Assembly: GCA_023393655.1 (NCBI GenBank)
Contig: JAEWKP010000294.1
Coordinates: forward strand, 1 to 32,068
Length of the DNA stretch: 32,068 nt
Direction of reading: 5' to 3'
From: Pseudomonadota bacterium
GTDB taxonomy: Bacteria; Pseudomonadota; Alphaproteobacteria; Rhizobiales; Beijerinckiaceae
This document shows, in pieces, positions 1-6,550 of the stretch; the first letter of the stretch is position 1, and every line of letters begins with the position of its first letter. The translations under genes were made by a program, and so were the position numbers. Under the pieces are notes generated by a model. It had not been told where the DNA came from, did no database searches, and saw nothing but the letters and a program-made list of their open reading frames with translations.

Positions 1-9
1 CCGGAGACG

Positions 10-30
10 CCGCCGGCCCCACGCCGGCGG
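10..30. other. GC-rich hairpin upstream of the first gene
   Basis: An 8-bp perfect inverted repeat (10-17 pairs with 23-30, 5-nt loop) sits about 20 nt before the first start codon. No T-run follows it on the plus strand. It could be the end of a terminator for a gene to the left of the window or a 5' leader hairpin; the sequence does not decide between these. Confidence 0.35.
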
Positions 31-50
31 GAATTGGAGGAGAGGAGACG

Positions 51-803
51 ATGGAACACAGGATCGTATCCCGTGAGGAGTGGCTTGCCGCGCGCAAGGC
101 CCACCTCGCCAACGAGAAGGAGCTGACCCGCCGGCGCGACGCCCTTTCGGCCGAGCGGCGAGCGCTGCCCTGGGTCAGGATCGAGAAGAACTACGTTTTT
201 GAAGGCTGGGATGGCGGGCTGTCGCTGGGCGATCTCTTCGCGGGCAACAGCCAGTTGATCGTCTATCACTTCATGTTCGGCCCCGGCGCCCGGGAGGGCT
301 GCCCGAGCTGCTCGTTCCTCGCCGATCATTTCGATGGCGCCAACCGGCACCTCAGGCATCACGATGTCAGCCTCGTCGTGGTCTCGCGGGCGCCCTATGC
401 CGAGTTCCAGAATTTCCGGCATCGCATGGGCTGGGATTTCCCCTGGGTGTCATCGGCGAACAGCGACTTCAACTACGACTTCCACGTCTCGCCGAGCCCG
501 GAGGAGAAGGCGGCCGGCCGCTACCAGTATAATTACGCGATGCATGACGGGCAGGGCGGCGAGATGCCGGGCTTCAGCGTCTTCTATCGCAACGATGCGG
601 GCGAGATCTTCCATACCTACTCGACCTATGCCCGCGGCGGCGACCTCCTGATCGGCGCCCATAACTTCCTCGACATGACCCCGAAGGGGCGCAACGAGGT
701 CGGGATCATGGACTGGGTCCGCCATCACGACCGCTACCCGACCAGGCCGCTGGGCGCAGCGAGTTTCCAGCCGGAGCTCGCGGTGAATTGCTGCAGCAGC
801 TGA
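51..803 (+). CDS. DUF899 family thioredoxin-like protein
   Basis: The 250-residue product matches the DUF899 family, which has a thioredoxin-like fold and no firmly assigned reaction. Visible family traits are the N-terminal 'SREEWLAARKAHLANEKE' stretch, a CPSC pair at residues 84-87 inside 'GCPSCSFLADHFDGAN', and the motif GMGWDFPW-like 'MGWDFPWVSS' near 130. The CPSC dithiol is where a redox activity would lie, but that is inference. A good purine-rich ribosome site (GGAGAGGAG) ends a few bases before the ATG, so the start is well supported. No signal peptide or membrane segment is seen, so the protein is probably cytosolic. The C-terminus ends with adjacent cysteines (NCCSS). It is followed by a DUF1428 gene on the same strand; such proteins often occur in small stress or detoxification clusters. 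Confidence 0.85.
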   Translation: MEHRIVSREEWLAARKAHLANEKELTRRRDALSAERRALPWVRIEKNYVFEGWDGGLSLGDLFAGNSQLIVYHFMFGPGAREGCPSCSFLADHFDGANRHLRHHDVSLVVVSRAPYAEFQNFRHRMGWDFPWVSSANSDFNYDFHVSPSPEEKAAGRYQYNYAMHDGQGGEMPGFSVFYRNDAGEIFHTYSTYARGGDLLIGAHNFLDMTPKGRNEVGIMDWVRHHDRYPTRPLGAASFQPELAVNCCSS

Positions 804-837
804 CAGCGGTTTTGTAGGCCAATTCCGGATCCATAGA

Positions 838-849
838 GTTGATATCAAC
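838..849. promoter_or_regulatory. Perfect 12-bp palindrome, candidate repressor operator
   Basis: GTTGATATCAAC is a perfect 12-bp palindrome about 50 bases upstream of the DUF1428 start and 34 bases after the DUF899 stop. A weak promoter-like pair lies just upstream (TTGTAG at 812-817 and TAGAGT at 834-839, 16-base spacing), so a protein bound here would cover the -10 region. Palindromes of this AT-rich type are typical targets of MarR- or ArsR-type winged-helix repressors. No regulator gene is present in the window. Confidence 0.45.
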
Positions 850-898
850 ATTTTATGAAGCGGCCGCCGCCGGCGGTTGCCAACCAAGGAGAAGCGTA

Positions 899-1621
899 AT
901 GGCTTATGTCGACGGTTTCGTCCTCGCAGTCCCCGCCGCCAACAAGGAGGCCTACCGCAAGCAGGCTGCCGATGCGGCGCCGCTGTTCCAGGAATTCGGC
1001 GTCCGGCGCCATGTCGAGACCTGGGGCGACGATGTCCCTGACGGCAAGGTGACGGATTTCAAGGGGGCGGTGAAGGCGACGCCGGAGGAGGTCGTGGTGT
1101 TCTCCTGGTTCGAATATCCCGACCGGGCAACGCGCGATGCCGCCAACGAGAAGATCATGAGCGACCCGCGCATGAAGGCGATGGGCGAGGCCATGCCCTT
1201 CGACGGCAAGCGCATGATCTATGGCGGCTTCGCCCCGATCCTCGACGAGGGCGAAGGCGGCGCGATGGGCTATCTCGACGGCGTCCTCGTCGCCGTGCCC
1301 GACGATCGCAAGGCCGATTACCGCGATTTCTCGGCCAACCACGCGGCGCTGTTCAAGGAATACGGCGCCCGCCGCGTCGTCGATGCCTGGGGTGACGACG
1401 TGCCGGACGGCAAGCTCACCGATTTCAAGGGCGCGGTGAAGGCGCAGGCCGGCGAGACCGTGGTGTTCAGCTGGGTCGAGTGGCCGTCCAAGGACGTGCG
1501 CGCCGCCGCCTGGGGCAAGATGATGACGGACCCGCGCATGGAGGCACTCAAGATGCCCTTCGATGGCAAGCGCGTCGTCTATGGCGGCTTCGCGCCGATC
1601 TTCGATACCGGGCGCGGCTGA
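899..1621 (+). CDS. Tandem double-domain DUF1428 protein
   Basis: The 240-residue product consists of two full copies of the DUF1428 (YbaA-like, dimeric alpha/beta barrel) domain, which is normally about 115-120 residues and single. Copy 1 covers about residues 1-118 and copy 2 about 122-240. Both contain 'Y(V/L)DG', 'TWGDDVPDGK'/'AWGDDVPDGK', 'TDFKGAVKA', 'VVFSW', 'DPRM' and 'MPFDGKR..YGGFAPI'. The ATG at 899 is chosen because AAGGAGAAG lies 6-14 bases upstream; an in-frame ATG at 839 has no such site. Copy 2 begins with a methionine at 1265, preceded by a purine-rich stretch, as if two tandem genes had fused by loss of a stop codon. The family has no established function; the internal pair probably folds as a pseudo-dimer (inference). 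Confidence 0.9.
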   Translation: MAYVDGFVLAVPAANKEAYRKQAADAAPLFQEFGVRRHVETWGDDVPDGKVTDFKGAVKATPEEVVVFSWFEYPDRATRDAANEKIMSDPRMKAMGEAMPFDGKRMIYGGFAPILDEGEGGAMGYLDGVLVAVPDDRKADYRDFSANHAALFKEYGARRVVDAWGDDVPDGKLTDFKGAVKAQAGETVVFSWVEWPSKDVRAAAWGKMMTDPRMEALKMPFDGKRVVYGGFAPIFDTGRG

Positions 1622-1686
1622 GCCCGCCGCACAGGATTCACGCGACGGCCATGCGGGGGACACCTTGCTCCCGCTGGCCAAATAGC

Positions 1687-1718
1687 CGAGAGATCGGGCG
1701 GCTTCACCGGATCTCTCG
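1687..1718. promoter_or_regulatory. 9-bp inverted repeat abutting the TauE/SafE start codon
   Basis: CGAGAGATC (1687-1695) and GATCTCTCG (1710-1718) form a perfect inverted repeat with a 14-base spacer, ending 3 bases before the ATG at 1722. There is no recognisable Shine-Dalgarno sequence between it and the start. It could act as a DNA operator or as an mRNA hairpin over the initiation region. It is not followed by a T-run, so it is not a standard terminator. Confidence 0.4.
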
Positions 1719-1721
1719 TTC

Positions 1722-2561
1722 ATGTTTGCTGGCATTCCCATCGGCGATCTCGCCTTCCTCGCCGTCTCGCTCGTGCTGGCCGGCGCGGTCACCGGGCTTC
1801 TGGCCGGCGTCTTCGGCGTCGGTGGCGGCGCGGTCATCGTGCCCGTGCTCTACGAGATCTTCCGCGTCATCGGCGTGGCGGAGGAGGTGCGCATGCCGCT
1901 CAGCGTCGGCACCTCGCTCGCGATCATCATCCCGACCTCGATCCGCTCCTTCAACGCGCATCGGGCCAAGGGGCTGGTCGATCTCTCGATTCTCAAGATC
2001 TGGGCCGTGCCGGTGATCGCCGGCGTCCTCGCGGGGAGCTGGATCGCGCGCTTCGCGCCGGCCGATCTGTTCAAGATCGTCTTCGTCGCCGTGGCGACGG
2101 TCTCGGCGCTGCGCCTGCTCTTCGCTGCCGATCGCTGGAAATTCGGCGAGGACATGCCCGGCAAGCCGCTGATGGTCGCCTATGGCGGCCTGATCGGCGT
2201 GCTCTCGGCCTTGATGGGCATCGGCGGTGGCCAGCTCTCCAGCCTGTTCATGACCTTCTACGGCCGGCCGATCCATCAGGCGGTCGCGACATCCTCGGGG
2301 CTCGGCGTGCTGATCTCGATCCCCGGCGCGCTCGGCTTCATCTATGCCGGCTGGCCGCAGATGGCACTGGGTACGCTGCCGCCGCTCTCGCTCGGCTATG
2401 TCTCGCTGATCGGCATGATCCTGTTCATTCCGACCTCGATCTGGACGGCCCCGCTTGGCGCGAGCCTCGCCCACCGGCTTTCCAAGCGTCGCCTCGAGAT
2501 CGCCTTCGGGCTGTTTCTGCTGGTTGTCGCCAGCCGCTTCGTCTGGTCGCTCATCCACTGA
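1722..2561 (+). CDS. TauE/SafE (TSUP) family membrane exporter
   Basis: The 279-residue polytopic membrane protein has the two-fold internal symmetry of the TauE/SafE family (sulfite exporters and related anion or sulfur-compound carriers). The hallmark glycine motifs are visible in both halves: 'GVFGVGGGAVIVP' around residues 29-41 and 'ALMGIGGGQLSS' around 163-174. About eight hydrophobic segments can be traced, with basic loops such as 'RSFNAHRAKG' between them. The substrate cannot be read from sequence. The start lacks an obvious ribosome site and an inverted repeat lies directly against it, which is unusual. The gene is followed after 11 bases by a GNAT acetyltransferase, suggesting co-transcription. 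Confidence 0.88.
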   Translation: MFAGIPIGDLAFLAVSLVLAGAVTGLLAGVFGVGGGAVIVPVLYEIFRVIGVAEEVRMPLSVGTSLAIIIPTSIRSFNAHRAKGLVDLSILKIWAVPVIAGVLAGSWIARFAPADLFKIVFVAVATVSALRLLFAADRWKFGEDMPGKPLMVAYGGLIGVLSALMGIGGGQLSSLFMTFYGRPIHQAVATSSGLGVLISIPGALGFIYAGWPQMALGTLPPLSLGYVSLIGMILFIPTSIWTAPLGASLAHRLSKRRLEIAFGLFLLVVASRFVWSLIH

Positions 2562-2572
2562 GGCGCGTGGCG

Positions 2573-3055
2573 ATGAGCGAGACCACGATCCGGCCGCTGC
2601 GGCCCGAGGACCACAAGGCGCTGGCCGCGCTGATGGTCGAGATGCAGGGTCATTACAGCGTGCCGTGCCCGGCGCCCGCCGAAATTCTGGCCGGGCTCGC
2701 GGCTTTGCCGGCCGGCGTGGATATCCTCGTGGCGGTCAAGGGCGAGACGGTCCTCGGCTTCGCCTCGGCCTGCAATCTCTATCCGGGTCCAGGCCTGAAG
2801 ACCGGCTATTTCCTCAAGGAGATCTATGTCGCCGATGCCGCCCGCGGCGCCGGGCTCGGCCGGGAGCTGATGACGGCGCTCGCCGGGCTCGCGCTGGAGC
2901 GCGGCCACCAGCGCATCGACTGGACGGCCGATGCCGACGATGCGGCGTTGCTGCGCTTCTACGAGGGTTTGGGCGCCGCCGCCTATCCGAAGAAGGTGTT
3001 CTATCGCCTGACCGGAGATGCGCTGATCGGTCTGGCGGGAACAGAAGGCTCCTGA
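2573..3055 (+). CDS. GNAT family N-acetyltransferase
   Basis: The 160-residue product has the GNAT acetyl-CoA fold. The pyrophosphate-binding motif A is visible as 'LKEIYVADAARGAGLGRELM' (residues 81-100, core RGAGLG), followed by 'DWTADADDAALLRFYEGLGA', the usual motif B region with the conserved Tyr. The substrate is unknown. A GTG at 2567 is in frame two codons upstream and is an alternative start; neither has a strong ribosome site. The gene lies 11 bases after the TauE/SafE stop and is probably in the same transcript. A palindromic repeat begins just after its stop codon. Confidence 0.85.
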   Translation: MSETTIRPLRPEDHKALAALMVEMQGHYSVPCPAPAEILAGLAALPAGVDILVAVKGETVLGFASACNLYPGPGLKTGYFLKEIYVADAARGAGLGRELMTALAGLALERGHQRIDWTADADDAALLRFYEGLGAAAYPKKVFYRLTGDALIGLAGTEGS

Positions 3056-3061
3056 AACCCG

Positions 3062-3160
3062 CTGTCATCCCGGGCTTGACCCGGGATCCATCGTAAAGCG
3101 CCGCGCTCTCCGATGGATTCCGGATCGGCGCCGCTTTCGCGGCTTGTCCGGAATGACGGA
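3062..3160. repeat. Palindromic intergenic repeat (REP/MITE-like), copy 1
   Basis: About 100 bases between convergent genes are a compound palindrome. The outer arms GTCATCCCGG (3064-3073) and CCGGAATGAC (3148-3157) pair with one mismatch. Within them lie CCCGGG-cttga-CCCGGG and the perfect pair ATCCATCG/CGATGGAT. The 'GTCATCCCGGGCTTGACCCG' type sequence is familiar from dispersed intergenic elements in alphaproteobacteria (from memory). It may serve as a bidirectional transcription stop here. A related but longer element occupies 25628-25793. Confidence 0.7.
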
Positions 3161-3190
3161 GGCGGGCCCGTCCCGACAGGCCTCAGTTGC

Positions 3191-3367
3191 TCAGCCTTTG
3201 CGATCGGCCAGCCTCTTCGGCAATCCCGCCATGATCGCCAGCCGCTCGGCTTCGCTCAACCGGCCCCATTGCGCGATTTCGGCGAGGGTCCGCCCGCAGC
3301 CCTCGCAGAGCTTGCTGACGGGGTCTATGACGCAGACCCTGATGCAGGGCGTCGAGGCGCCGCTCAT
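3191..3367 (-). CDS. DUF1289 small cysteine-rich protein
   Basis: The 58-residue product fits the DUF1289 family: 'PCIRVCVIDPVSKLCEGCGRT' carries the four conserved cysteines (CxxxC then CxxC), followed by 'EIAQWGRLSEAERLAIM'. The spacing suggests a bound metal or Fe-S cluster, but this is inference. The ATG at 3367 is chosen because it overlaps the cobS stop as ATGA (bases 3364-3367), which implies translational coupling. An in-frame ATG at 3379 lies inside cobS. The family has no established biochemical role. Confidence 0.85.
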   Translation of the reverse strand: MSGASTPCIRVCVIDPVSKLCEGCGRTLAEIAQWGRLSEAERLAIMAGLPKRLADRKG

Positions 3368-4242
3368 CGCCCCGGCCACCCGATCGCGAGCGCAAGGCCC
3401 AGATAGATCGCGATTTCAGCGAATTGCTGCGCTGCCCCGAGGATGTCGCCGGTCTGGCCGCCGATCAAACGCCGTGCCATGCGCGACAGCACCGCCGCCG
3501 CACCGTGCGCCAGCGCGAAGCCGATCAACAGGCCGGTGATTGGCAGTTCTGCCGCCAGCCCGATTCCGGTCGCGAGGAAGAGGCTCAAGCCCAGCGCGAT
3601 CCGCGCCGTCAGCACCGTCGGCTGGCCCACGGTCGCCGCCGCACCGCTGCTGCGCGCCGCCGGCTGGGTCGCCAGCATGAACAGCCCCTCGGCGCGGGAC
3701 CAGGGCGCTGCGACGAGCATCGCCGCCGCCGCCGCCCAGGCGCCGGAGCGGTCGAGGATCATGGCGACCAGGCTCGCCCGCAGCAGCAGCGACAGCCCCA
3801 GCGCCAGCGCACCATAGGAGCCGATGCGGCTGTCCTTCATGATCTCCAGCCGGCGCTCGACCGTATGCCCGCCGAACAGCCCGTCGGCGCTGTCGGCGAG
3901 CCCGTCCTCGTGGAAGGCGCCGGTCGTCAGGGCGAGCGCGGCCAGCGCCAGCGCCGCGACGACAAAGCCGCTCAAGCCCGCAAGGCCAGCCCCCAGCGCG
4001 ATCAGCGCGGCCGGCGCGGCGATGACGAGCGCGGCGAAGGGCAGGGCGCGCGGCACTTCGCGGAAATCCGGGATGCCATGGCCGTCGCTCTCGCCCGGCA
4101 GCAACGGCACCGGCAGGCGCGACCAGAAGCGCAGGCAGATCGCGGTCGCGATTCCCCAGCCCGGCCAGTCCGGCGGAGGCGCCTCGCTCGTGGTCTCAGC
4201 CTCTGACATGCCTGCCGCGGCGTCTCGCTCGATTGTCTTCAT
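3364..4242 (-). CDS. cobS: Adenosylcobinamide-GDP ribazoletransferase (cobalamin synthase)
   Basis: CobS joins adenosylcobinamide-GDP and alpha-ribazole(-phosphate), a last step of vitamin B12 nucleotide-loop assembly, at the inner membrane. The 292-residue product has the diagnostic acidic motif 'GAFHEDGLADSADGLFGG' (residues 108-125), which binds the divalent metal, and several hydrophobic segments rich in Ala and Leu, as expected for this integral membrane enzyme. An N-terminal stretch of about 25 residues before 'WPGWGIATAI' is poorly conserved in type. An internal ATG at 4209 is an alternative start; the ATG at 4242 has a modest GGGAG just upstream. It is divergent from cobT across a short gap and coupled to DUF1289 downstream. 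No cobalamin riboswitch fits in the gap between cobS and cobT. Confidence 0.93.
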   Translation of the reverse strand: MKTIERDAAAGMSEAETTSEAPPPDWPGWGIATAICLRFWSRLPVPLLPGESDGHGIPDFREVPRALPFAALVIAAPAALIALGAGLAGLSGFVVAALALAALALTTGAFHEDGLADSADGLFGGHTVERRLEIMKDSRIGSYGALALGLSLLLRASLVAMILDRSGAWAAAAAMLVAAPWSRAEGLFMLATQPAARSSGAAATVGQPTVLTARIALGLSLFLATGIGLAAELPITGLLIGFALAHGAAAVLSRMARRLIGGQTGDILGAAQQFAEIAIYLGLALAIGWPGR

Positions 4243-4324
4243 GCTCCCGACCCTATAGCAGCAGCGTCAATCCTGCCGCCACGCCGATGCGCTGATGCGG
4301 CGCCCTCGCGTGATGGATCTGACC

Positions 4325-5344
4325 ATGGCCGCCTCCGGATTGCCCTTCGACGATATCCGCGACCTGATCGCCGCGATGCCCGGCCCCGACATGGAGGCCG
4401 CAAACGCTGTGCGTGCCCGCGACGCTAATCTCACCAAGCCGGCCGGCAGCCTTGGCCGCATGGAGGAGATCGCCGAATGGCTCGCGGCCTGGCAGGGCAA
4501 GGGGAAGCCCGCGGTCGACCGGCCGCTGGTCTGCGTCTTCGCCGGCAATCATGGCGTGGTCGCGCAGGGCGTCTCGGCCTATCCGCAGGCGGTGACGCGC
4601 CAGATGCTCGAGAATTTCGCTGCCGGCGGCGCGGCGATCAACCAGATCTGCGCCGCCTATGATCTCGGCTTCAAGGTCTTCGACCTCGCGCTCGACCTGC
4701 CGACCGGCGATTTCACGCAAGAGGACGCGCTCGACGAGCGCGCCTGCGTCGCCACCATGGCCTTCGGCATGGAAGCGCTCGTCGGCGGCACGGATCTGCT
4801 CTGCCTCGGCGAGATGGGCATCGGCAACACCACCTCGGCAGCGGCGATCTATGCCGCGCTCTATGGCGGCGACGCCGCGCATTGGTGCGGCCGGGGCACC
4901 GGCATCGACGATGAGGGCCTGAAGCGCAAGGTCGCGGCGGTGGAGGCCGGCCTCGCGCTGCATCGCGCCCATCTCAAGGACCCGCTCGAAGTGCTGCGCC
5001 GTCTCGGCGGGCGCGAGGTCGCGGCGATCTGCGGGGCGATCATCGCGGCCCGCTCGCAGCGCATCCCGGTGATCCTCGACGGCTATGTCGTGACGGCTGC
5101 CGCCGCGATCCTGCACGCGATCGAGCCTTCCACCATCGATCACTGCATCGCCGGCCATCTTTCGGCCGAGGGCGCCCATGCCGATGTGCTCGCCCGTCTC
5201 GGCAAGGTGCCGCTGCTGGCGCTCGACATGCGCCTCGGCGAGGGCTCGGGCGCGGCGCTCGCCGCCGGCCTCGTCAAGGCGGCGGCAGCGATCCATTCGG
5301 GCATGGCGACCTTCGAGCAGGCGCAGGTTGCGCGGAAGGACTAG
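4325..5344 (+). CDS. cobT: Nicotinate-nucleotide--dimethylbenzimidazole phosphoribosyltransferase
   Basis: CobT makes alpha-ribazole phosphate from nicotinate mononucleotide and dimethylbenzimidazole, the base supply for CobS. With the start at 4325 the product is 339 residues and begins 'MAASGLPFDDIRDLIAAMPG'. Family motifs include 'LTKPAGSLGRMEEIAEW', 'CVFAGNHGVV', 'GEMGIGNTTSAAAI', and the C-terminal 'DMRLGEGSGAALA', whose Glu (about residue 306) corresponds to the catalytic Glu of the Salmonella enzyme. An in-frame ATG at 4295 would add 10 residues of unlikely sequence. The gene is divergent from cobS. Its TAG stop overlaps the TAG stop of the opposing D-Ala-D-Ala ligase within the palindrome CTAG (5341-5344). 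Confidence 0.93.
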   Translation: MAASGLPFDDIRDLIAAMPGPDMEAANAVRARDANLTKPAGSLGRMEEIAEWLAAWQGKGKPAVDRPLVCVFAGNHGVVAQGVSAYPQAVTRQMLENFAAGGAAINQICAAYDLGFKVFDLALDLPTGDFTQEDALDERACVATMAFGMEALVGGTDLLCLGEMGIGNTTSAAAIYAALYGGDAAHWCGRGTGIDDEGLKRKVAAVEAGLALHRAHLKDPLEVLRRLGGREVAAICGAIIAARSQRIPVILDGYVVTAAAAILHAIEPSTIDHCIAGHLSAEGAHADVLARLGKVPLLALDMRLGEGSGAALAAGLVKAAAAIHSGMATFEQAQVARKD

Positions 5345-6459
5345 CCTTCGTAATCCGTCTTCAGGCCCACCCGTTCGGCATGGCGCTCCTGCGCCAGCTC
5401 GATCAGGCGGGTGATCAGGGCGGGGTAGGGCAGGCCGGAGGCCTCCATCATCTTCGGATACATGCTGATCGCGGTGAAGCCCGGCAGCGTGTTGATCTCG
5501 TTGAAGTAGAAGGCGCCGCTCTGGCGGTCGAGGAAGAAGTCGACGCGCGCCATCCCGCTGCATTCCAGGGCCAGGAAGGCGTCGATCGCGAGTTGCCGCA
5601 CGCGCGCCATCTGCTCGGCATCGAGCTTCGCCGGCAGGTCGACGCTGGCGCCGTCCTGGTCGATATACTTGGCCTCGTAGGAATAGAACTCGTGCTGCGG
5701 GCCGGCATTGAGCTCGCTCGCGACGCTTGCCGTTGGCGGATCGCCGTCGAGCACCGCGACCTCGATCTCGCGGGCGTCGATGCCCTGTTCGATCAGCACC
5801 TTCGTGTCGTACTGGAAGGCGTCGTCGAGCGCGGCACCGAGCGCGCCCCAGCTCTTCACCTTATGGACGCCGACGCTGGAGCCCATGTTGCAGGGCTTGA
5901 CGAAGACGGGGAGGGTGAGCCGCGCCACGGCCGCCTTCGCCGACCCCTGCGGATCGCGCCGCCAGTCGCGCCGCGACAGGGCGAGATAGGGGGCAACCGG
6001 CAGGCCGGCGAGCGCGGCCAGCCGCTTGGCGATGTCCTTGTGCATGCCGACCGCCGAGGCCAGCACGCCCGAGCCGACATAGGCGGCGCCGGCCAGTTCC
6101 AGCAGGCCCTGCATGGCACCGTCCTCGCAGAGCGGGCCATGGATCACCGGAAACACGACATCGACCGGCGCGATCTCCGGTGCCGCGCTGTCGGCCGGCA
6201 GGATGGCGGTGTGCTCGCCCTGCGGTTCCAGCCTGATCGCGGGTGAATCGGCGGGGATCGGCAGGCTCTCGGTATTGGCTCCCTCGATCCGGCGCAGGTC
6301 GTGGCATTGCCAGCGGCCCTGCTTGTCGATGCTGACCGGAACGGGCTCGAACCGCTCGCGGTCGATATAGCGCAGGACCGAAGCGGCCGATTTCAGCGAC
6401 ACCTCATGCTCGCCCGACTTCCCGCCATAGAGCACGGCGACGCGCGTTTTCCGGTTCAT
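5341..6459 (-). CDS. ddl: D-alanine--D-alanine ligase
   Basis: Ddl makes the D-Ala-D-Ala dipeptide for peptidoglycan precursors in an ATP-dependent cytosolic reaction. The 372-residue product shows the N-terminal 'VLYGGKSGEHEVSLKSA', the 'GPLCEDGAMQGLLELAG.AYVGSGVLAS' region, the ATP-grasp 'VKPCNMGSSVGV' loop, and the C-terminal metal-binding 'FFLDRQSGAFYFNEINTLPG'. The omega-loop reads 'FYSYEAKYID' with Tyr, the signature of dipeptide-making enzymes rather than the D-Ala-D-Lac (Van) type. Length matches the longer Ddl subgroup. The ATG at 6459 precedes 'NRKTRVAVLYGG'; no strong ribosome site is seen. It lies 91 bases downstream of the histidine kinase on the same strand and ends tail-to-tail with cobT. 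Confidence 0.95.
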   Translation of the reverse strand: MNRKTRVAVLYGGKSGEHEVSLKSAASVLRYIDRERFEPVPVSIDKQGRWQCHDLRRIEGANTESLPIPADSPAIRLEPQGEHTAILPADSAAPEIAPVDVVFPVIHGPLCEDGAMQGLLELAGAAYVGSGVLASAVGMHKDIAKRLAALAGLPVAPYLALSRRDWRRDPQGSAKAAVARLTLPVFVKPCNMGSSVGVHKVKSWGALGAALDDAFQYDTKVLIEQGIDAREIEVAVLDGDPPTASVASELNAGPQHEFYSYEAKYIDQDGASVDLPAKLDAEQMARVRQLAIDAFLALECSGMARVDFFLDRQSGAFYFNEINTLPGFTAISMYPKMMEASGLPYPALITRLIELAQERHAERVGLKTDYEG

Positions 6460-6550
6460 GATCCGAGGGTCCGAGAGGCTGGAGGGAATGCTTCGACGAG
6501 GCGGTGAAAGGATGTCGCCGACGGGTGGGGCGAGATTCGGGCGCTCGCGC

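Noticed and set aside
4243..4324. Cobalamin riboswitch between cobS and cobT
   Set aside because: The gap of under 85 bases is too short for the aptamer and no B12-box like sequence is visible.
4253..5563. A minus-strand open frame of 436 residues opposite cobT
   Set aside because: cobT has all its family motifs on the plus strand; this frame has none and spans the ddl terminus.
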